Shown here: in pieces, positions 42,098-46,228 of the stretch
Numbering within the stretch: the first letter of the stretch is position 1
Layout of the letters: every line of letters starts with the position of its first letter
Assembly (NCBI GenBank): GCA_000436695.1
Contig: HF992584.1
Span: 1-46,228 of the forward strand
Direction: 5' to 3'
DNA: 46,228 nt
DNA from: Prevotella sp. CAG:1185
GTDB taxonomy: Bacteria; Bacteroidota; Bacteroidia; Bacteroidales; Bacteroidaceae
The notes under the pieces: generated by a model
Database searches by the model: none
What the model saw: only the letters and a program-made list of their open reading frames with translations
Told to the model about the DNA's origin: nothing
Program-made: the position numbers and the translations under genes

Positions 42098-43087
42098 TCA
42101 GTTGTTGTCCTTATTGTTGAGATATTCTATTATCTTTGTGGCCACTACGCTCCAGTCGAAATTGCGTATGTCGCGCCGTCCGGCCTCGCCATACTTTCTT
42201 CTCAGTTCCTCGCTCTGGTAAAGCTCCTTGATGTGGCGTCTGAAACAGAAGCGCCAGCGTGCCGAGCGTATGCTGTTCTCCTTGTCGCGCAGCAGGTCGA
42301 GCGTGCCGGCCTTGGTGGCTATCACGGGCACGGCGCACGCCATTGCCTCGGCCACGGTGTTGTTCCATCCGGTGTAGCGCGGGTTCTCGGCCGACACAAA
42401 GCAGTCGGCACGGTTGAACAGCTCCCAGTTGCGGTCGAAGGGATGGCCTACGACAAACTCGAAGGGGCACTTGCACGTAAACTCCTTTATGCGGCGTGCG
42501 GCGCCTTCGTCAACCGGCGTGTCATAGAGGAGCAGCTTTATGTTGTAGCCCTGCGCATAGAGCTTTTCGCACGCGCTGACCACATAGTGGGTGCCTTTTA
42601 CGCGCTCCACGATGCGTCCGTAGGCCATAACGACGAACGGGCGGTCTTTAACCTCATAGCTCTCCTTGGGCTTATAGTTGTCAACGGTTACGCCACCGAT
42701 TGCCTTGAACGACTCGCGGCCGAACTTCTTGAGGTCGTACTCATATACGTTAGACGAGCATGCGAACACCTCTACCTCGGGATTCTTCATCAGCTTGGCC
42801 ACGTTGTCGCTCTTCCTTACGTGATAGAATATCTTGTGGCGCGCTCCCGATGACAGCACCATGGGCATCATCTTCACCGTGGTGGTCCACAGGGCGTCGA
42901 GCTTGGTGGTGTTAATCTTGTCGAAAGTGCTCATCTCGCCCTTGAAGTCGAACCAGTCGGGGCCTTTGCCGTCGGGCGTGAACACTATGAAGCGGTGGCC
43001 CTGTCGGACAAATATGTTGCCCAGCTCGAGAAAGCGTTTAACGCCGCCGTAGAGCTTTGTGTGGGGCAGTAATACTCCTAATATCAT
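42098..43087 (-). CDS. Glycosyltransferase family 4-like
   Basis: A 329-residue GT-B enzyme. The N-terminal acceptor half starts MILGVLLPHTKLYGGVKRFLELG; the C-terminal donor half has MAYGRIVERVKG and the E-x7-E region EN..YTGWNNTVAEAMACAVPVIAT, which positions the nucleotide-sugar. No membrane segment. Part of the minus-strand cell-surface polysaccharide cluster; the 22-bp array copy C lies in the 226-base gap upstream (43088-43313), between this gene and the GT2 gene. Confidence 0.85.
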   Translation of the reverse strand: MILGVLLPHTKLYGGVKRFLELGNIFVRQGHRFIVFTPDGKGPDWFDFKGEMSTFDKINTTKLDALWTTTVKMMPMVLSSGARHKIFYHVRKSDNVAKLMKNPEVEVFACSSNVYEYDLKKFGRESFKAIGGVTVDNYKPKESYEVKDRPFVVMAYGRIVERVKGTHYVVSACEKLYAQGYNIKLLLYDTPVDEGAARRIKEFTCKCPFEFVVGHPFDRNWELFNRADCFVSAENPRYTGWNNTVAEAMACAVPVIATKAGTLDLLRDKENSIRSARWRFCFRRHIKELYQSEELRRKYGEAGRRDIRNFDWSVVATKIIEYLNNKDNN

Positions 43088-43177
43088 ATATTGTTGTTGT
43101 TAATTCGGATGAAATTTTATATTGCCTTTTGCCGTGTTGTCGGCGTCATGCGTATCGCATTGATATACAACCATTTG

Positions 43178-43265
43178 CAATATGCCGTCTTTTGGCCCGC
43201 AATATGTGGCCTTTCAGCCTGCAATATGCCGTCTTTCGCGATGCGATATGCGGCCTTTCGGATTT
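43178..43265. repeat. 22-bp tetrameric intergenic array, copy C
   Basis: CAATATG/CGATATG blocks start at 43178, 43200, 43222 and 43244 and CTTT blocks at 43189, 43211, 43233 and 43255, so the period is exactly 22 bases. A palindromic TGCGTATCGCA (43149-43159) precedes it in roughly the place where copies A and B have CTGATTRTCAG. ATACAACCAT (43165-43174) is shared with copy B. Confidence 0.75.
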
Positions 43266-43313
43266 CAGCCTGCCGGCAGGCCTGTCGTGTATGGTGCCGG
43301 AGGGTATGCGGGC

Positions 43314-44219
43314 TTATTGTCTTTTGTCGTTGTCCCAGAACTTCCACAGCGGCCCGAAATCCTTTGTCATCATCCACCACAGAGCTTTCAGTCGTCCGCG
43401 CAGGATGTTGGCCTTCAGATGGCCGTCGTGCCTGTAGGCGTCAGTAAGGCGGCTGTCAAAGTCGTGTCCCTTGTAGGTGAAGATGCGCCTGAAGGTGGAG
43501 TTTGTCATGCCCCACTTGAGCAGAAACTGCATCTGGCCCATGTTCTTGCGTATGCGTGTGGTCGATTTTGTCTCGAAGTGATACACGCGGCTTGCCGATA
43601 TGCCCTTCATCATCCTTATGCCGCAGAGATAAAGCTTGGCGGTGAAGTCGGGGTCGCTGTACATTCCGGGCGAAAGCTCTATGCTGTAGCCGCCCACGAG
43701 GTCCCATATGTCGCGGTGAACGATGTTAGGCGGCAGCGTTGCGCCCATCCAGTCGTTCATCTTGTAGGTGCGGAACTCGTTGAGCAGGTCTTGCTCCCTG
43801 AATGTCTCAGGCGTGTCGCCATAGTCGGCATTGATTATCGAGTCGCCCTTGGTGTGGGGCTGAATTGTCGTAGACGACAGGAAAAAACGGTTGTCGGGCA
43901 GCGACTTTATCTCGTCGTAAAGGGTCTTGTCCCATTCAGGCAGCGCATACATGTCGTCGTTGATGAAGAGCATATAGTCGGTCTTCACCTTGCTGCGCAT
44001 CATGTTCATGGCAAGACACACACCCACGTTGGTCTGCGAGTGGGTGTAGTCGAGGCCCTGTTGCCTCACCCATTCGAGCGTGCCGTCGCTTCCGTCGTTG
44101 ACGTGTATTATTATCTGGTGTCTGTAGGTAGAGTTCTTCCTTATGCTGTCTACGCATATCTTAAGGAAGGGCAGGTTGTTCCATGTGGGTATGAGTATGG
44201 AGAAAAGTTCGCCGTTCAT
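43314..44219 (-). CDS. Glycosyltransferase family 2
   Basis: A 301-residue GT-A protein. Seen: FSILIPTWNNLPFLKICVDSI (nucleotide-binding strand and helix), the DGSDGT acidic turn, the metal-binding DxD-like INDD (residues around 91-94), and the acceptor-side GGYSIELSPGMYSDPDF. No membrane segments. It transfers a sugar from a nucleotide donor in surface-glycan or LPS-core assembly; donor and linkage cannot be read from the sequence. Confidence 0.88.
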   Translation of the reverse strand: MNGELFSILIPTWNNLPFLKICVDSIRKNSTYRHQIIIHVNDGSDGTLEWVRQQGLDYTHSQTNVGVCLAMNMMRSKVKTDYMLFINDDMYALPEWDKTLYDEIKSLPDNRFFLSSTTIQPHTKGDSIINADYGDTPETFREQDLLNEFRTYKMNDWMGATLPPNIVHRDIWDLVGGYSIELSPGMYSDPDFTAKLYLCGIRMMKGISASRVYHFETKSTTRIRKNMGQMQFLLKWGMTNSTFRRIFTYKGHDFDSRLTDAYRHDGHLKANILRGRLKALWWMMTKDFGPLWKFWDNDKRQ

Positions 44220-44330
44220 AGTCGTTACGTTATTTGCTCAGGCGCCTGATGCGTGATTTTATGGCTTACGTCAGTGCCGTTGCATTATTATATTTAATAT
44301 GGTTAGTAACCCTTTGACGCGTTGGCCCGG

Positions 44331-45467
44331 CTAAATGCCGAGCAGCTCCTTGTAGACGTTCATCACCTGCTGAGCCACGTTGTTGCCCTCAAACCGCGTT
44401 ATATACTGGCGGCTTGCGGCTATGCGCTCCTCGCGTCCGGGCGCACCCTTGAGCACCTGCTTTATGGCGTCGGCCATGGCATAGACGTCGTCGGGCCCTA
44501 CATATATTGTGCCGTTGCCGCCGGCTTCTTCAAGACAGCTGCCGGTGCAGGCCACTACGGGCAGTCCGCTCTGTATGGCCTCGATTATGGGCACGCCGAA
44601 GCCCTCGTATCTTGAGGGGTATACGCATGCCTCGGCCATCTGATAAATGGCGGGCAGGTCTTCGTTGGGCACGTTGTGGAGTATCTTCACGCGGCTTTCG
44701 AGAGCGTTATCCCTGATATATGCCTTCACCTTTTCGGTGTAGGCGGTGGCCTTGCCGACTATCACCAGACTTATGTCGTCGGGCAGCATTCTCATTGCCT
44801 TCACTGCCAGCAGCACGTTCTTGCGCTCCTCGATGGTGCCCACGTTGACTATATATCGCTCGGGCAGCATATAGCCCGTGTGCACCTCCTGCATCTTCTT
44901 TTCGCTCTCGTGCATCTTGTAGCGCGAGCCGCAGCTCTGGTATATTACGTCAATCTTCTCGGGGTTGACGCCTCCGAAGAGCATGATGTCGCGCTTGGTG
45001 CATTCGCTGATGGCTATTATGCGGTCGGCCTCGGCGCAGGTTTTTCTGAATTTCCAGGCATAAATCTTGGTGTCGGGCCAGTTGTACCATTCAGGATGTC
45101 GCATGAATATGATGTCGTGAATGGTCACCACGGTCTTTATTCCAGCCTTCTTTATGCCTATGGGCAGTTCTCCGGATAGTCCGTGATAGAGCTTTACGCC
45201 GTCGGCGCGGAGGTCGTCCACCATTGAGTGCATGCGCCACCATGCCTTGCGCAGGCCAGAAAGATGCTTGCGCGGAAAGACAAATCTTACGTTGGCCGAC
45301 TCTCTCACCTGACTCCTCAGCGCGCTGTCGCCCTTGTCGGGGGCATAGAGGTTGAGTGTTATTTCTGGTGTTATCACCTCAGAGAGGTCGTTGATGAGCG
45401 TGCGGGCATAGCTTCCCAGTCCGGTGCGGTTACATACAATGCGCTTGGCGTCGTATCCTATAATCAT
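44331..45467 (-). CDS. Glycosyltransferase family 4
   Basis: A 378-residue GT-B enzyme: N-terminal GLGSYARTL loop and VVTIHDIIFMRHPEW, a donor half with NVGTIEERKNVLLAVKA, VIVGKATAYTEK, and the EGFGVPIIEAIQSGLPVVA E-x7-E motif that holds the nucleotide. Likely a mannosyl- or similar transferase of core/O-antigen synthesis. It is separated by 162 bases from the acyltransferase gene upstream and by 111 from the GT2 gene downstream. Confidence 0.88.
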   Translation of the reverse strand: MIIGYDAKRIVCNRTGLGSYARTLINDLSEVITPEITLNLYAPDKGDSALRSQVRESANVRFVFPRKHLSGLRKAWWRMHSMVDDLRADGVKLYHGLSGELPIGIKKAGIKTVVTIHDIIFMRHPEWYNWPDTKIYAWKFRKTCAEADRIIAISECTKRDIMLFGGVNPEKIDVIYQSCGSRYKMHESEKKMQEVHTGYMLPERYIVNVGTIEERKNVLLAVKAMRMLPDDISLVIVGKATAYTEKVKAYIRDNALESRVKILHNVPNEDLPAIYQMAEACVYPSRYEGFGVPIIEAIQSGLPVVACTGSCLEEAGGNGTIYVGPDDVYAMADAIKQVLKGAPGREERIAASRQYITRFEGNNVAQQVMNVYKELLGI

Positions 45468-45629
45468 ATTTCACATATTTTGTTGAGGGCTGCATATAGC
45501 CTGGGCGTTATGCCGACTTGCGTCGCCGTGTGTGTCCAGGCCGTTTCGCCTTGTGCGGCTCTCATGGTGTCCGCATGGCGTGTGCCGGCCCATTGATGTT
45601 ATATGTTTCACGTGTGACAGGCTGTAGGC

Positions 45630-46228
45630 CTATTTTCTAACCACGTGTCCGTTTTCTATCTTAAACTCTTTGTCAAACTCTTCTCTCGTGCGTTTCCATC
45701 GGTTGTGGCTCCACAGATAAAAGCGCGGGTCGCGCCTGATGGTCTGCTCGAGCATGGCAAAGAACTTCTTGGTAATCTCAAACTCAGGCATTTCGCCGGG
45801 CTTGTCGGTCATGAGTTTGAAGGTATAGATATATTTTCCGCGTTCGGGGCGTTCAACGTCGATGTAGAACACGGCATTGTTCATCTTGCGCATTATGCGT
45901 TCGGCTCCCGTGAACACAGGAGTGTCGTGATTGAGGAACGGCAGCCACAGGTGGATGTTGCGGTAGCGCGGCGCCTGGTCGGCAATGTAGCCGAACAGAT
46001 TCATGAGATTCTGCCTGCGGAACGAGACGAGATACCTCAGTATGTCTTTCTTGGGTATGCACACTCCACCCATGCTCTGTCTGATGTTGATAAACAGACG
46101 GTCGAAGAGCTGGCTGCGCAGAGGGTGATATATGAGTCCGATCACTGATTCGGGATGCTTCTTTATTACAAGTCCTGTGGCCGACAGCAGCTCCCAGTTG
46201 CCGTAGTGGCCGAGTATGCCGGCACACG
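45630..46228 (-). CDS. LpxL/HtrB-type lipid A acyltransferase, 5' end outside window
   Basis: The frame is open to the right edge, so the start is missing and at least 199 residues are visible. The catalytic signature HxxxxE is present near the right edge as GHYGNWE (within positions 46180-46215), and the later block NHDTPVFTGAERIMRKMNNAVFYIDVERPERGKY is typical of Bacteroidetes lysophospholipid/lipid A acyltransferases. It adds a secondary acyl chain to lipid A at the inner membrane. A GTG at about 46143-46145 could be mistaken for a start, but it would remove the catalytic motif. It leads the polysaccharide/LPS cluster in transcription order. Confidence 0.88.
   Translation of the reverse strand, partial: CAGILGHYGNWELLSATGLVIKKHPESVIGLIYHPLRSQLFDRLFINIRQSMGGVCIPKKDILRYLVSFRRQNLMNLFGYIADQAPRYRNIHLWLPFLNHDTPVFTGAERIMRKMNNAVFYIDVERPERGKYIYTFKLMTDKPGEMPEFEITKKFFAMLEQTIRRDPRFYLWSHNRWKRTREEFDKEFKIENGHVVRK

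Noticed and set aside
43182..44249. 355-residue plus-strand frame
   Set aside because: Opposite the GT2 gene; it starts inside the 22-bp array and lacks recognisable domains.
1..46228. rRNA or tRNA genes
   Set aside because: No conserved rRNA blocks or cloverleaf with CCA end and T-loop GTTC pattern was found in the gene gaps I read; a tRNA could be missed by eye.

Overview
The window looks like chromosome of a Bacteroidales bacterium, most likely Prevotella or a close relative. I infer this from TAnnTTTG-type -7 promoter boxes, C-terminal sorting-type tails on secreted polysaccharide enzymes, lipoproteins, a SusR/HTCS-like propeller regulator, a subclass A2-like beta-lactamase, and protein families typical of Bacteroidales. 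No rRNA, tRNA, CRISPR array or complete insertion sequence was recognised.

Layout. (1) 1-10.5 kb: a C1-family cysteine peptidase lipoprotein cut by the left edge, then a plant cell-wall locus. This locus has a multidomain pectin methylesterase, a membrane regulator with a two-component-type propeller but an AraC output and no kinase, and a GH95 fucosidase/galactosidase. (2) 10.5-12.5 kb: a secreted protein gene broken by an in-frame stop just after its signal peptide, and a conserved hypothetical gene. (3) 13.0-20.0 kb, plus strand: GH3-type adenylating enzyme, Ig-like lipoprotein, DUF3108 protein, class A beta-lactamase, miaB. (4) 20.2-29.7 kb, minus strand, an accessory block: two YbjN-like proteins with an AAA+ ATPase, a small CxxC protein, a caspase-fold-like protein, an archaemetzincin lipoprotein, a NADAR-like protein, an RsiV-like lipoprotein, hypotheticals, and an RSH (p)ppGpp enzyme whose synthetase motifs look damaged. 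A gene remnant and an IS-like terminus close the block. (5) 29.9-32.6 kb: an AT-rich plus-strand group with a uracil-DNA-glycosylase-like protein, a tiny Asp-box protein and a two-TM protein. (6) 32.8-35.6 kb: an orphan NtrC-type regulator and a periplasmic hypothetical. (7) 36.2-38.3 kb: a two-gene SatD-DUF3307 cassette bracketed by two 183-bp direct repeats that duplicate the 3' end and terminator of the neighbouring esterase gene. (8) 38.3-46.2 kb, minus strand: esterase, then a lipooligosaccharide/core cluster (four glycosyltransferases, a UDP-glucuronate 4-epimerase-like enzyme, an InaA-type kinase, and a lipid A acyltransferase cut by the right edge).

Best candidates for something undescribed. 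The first is the SatD-DUF3307 cassette: a cyclase-like fold with an HTH tail, translationally coupled to a multi-pass membrane protein, under an ideal promoter with a large inverted-repeat operator, and sitting between 183-bp direct repeats. The second is a family of intergenic arrays, each of four units with a 22-bp period, found at four separate places. The third is the kinase-less propeller-TM-AraC regulator placed between two CAZyme genes that share an upstream motif.
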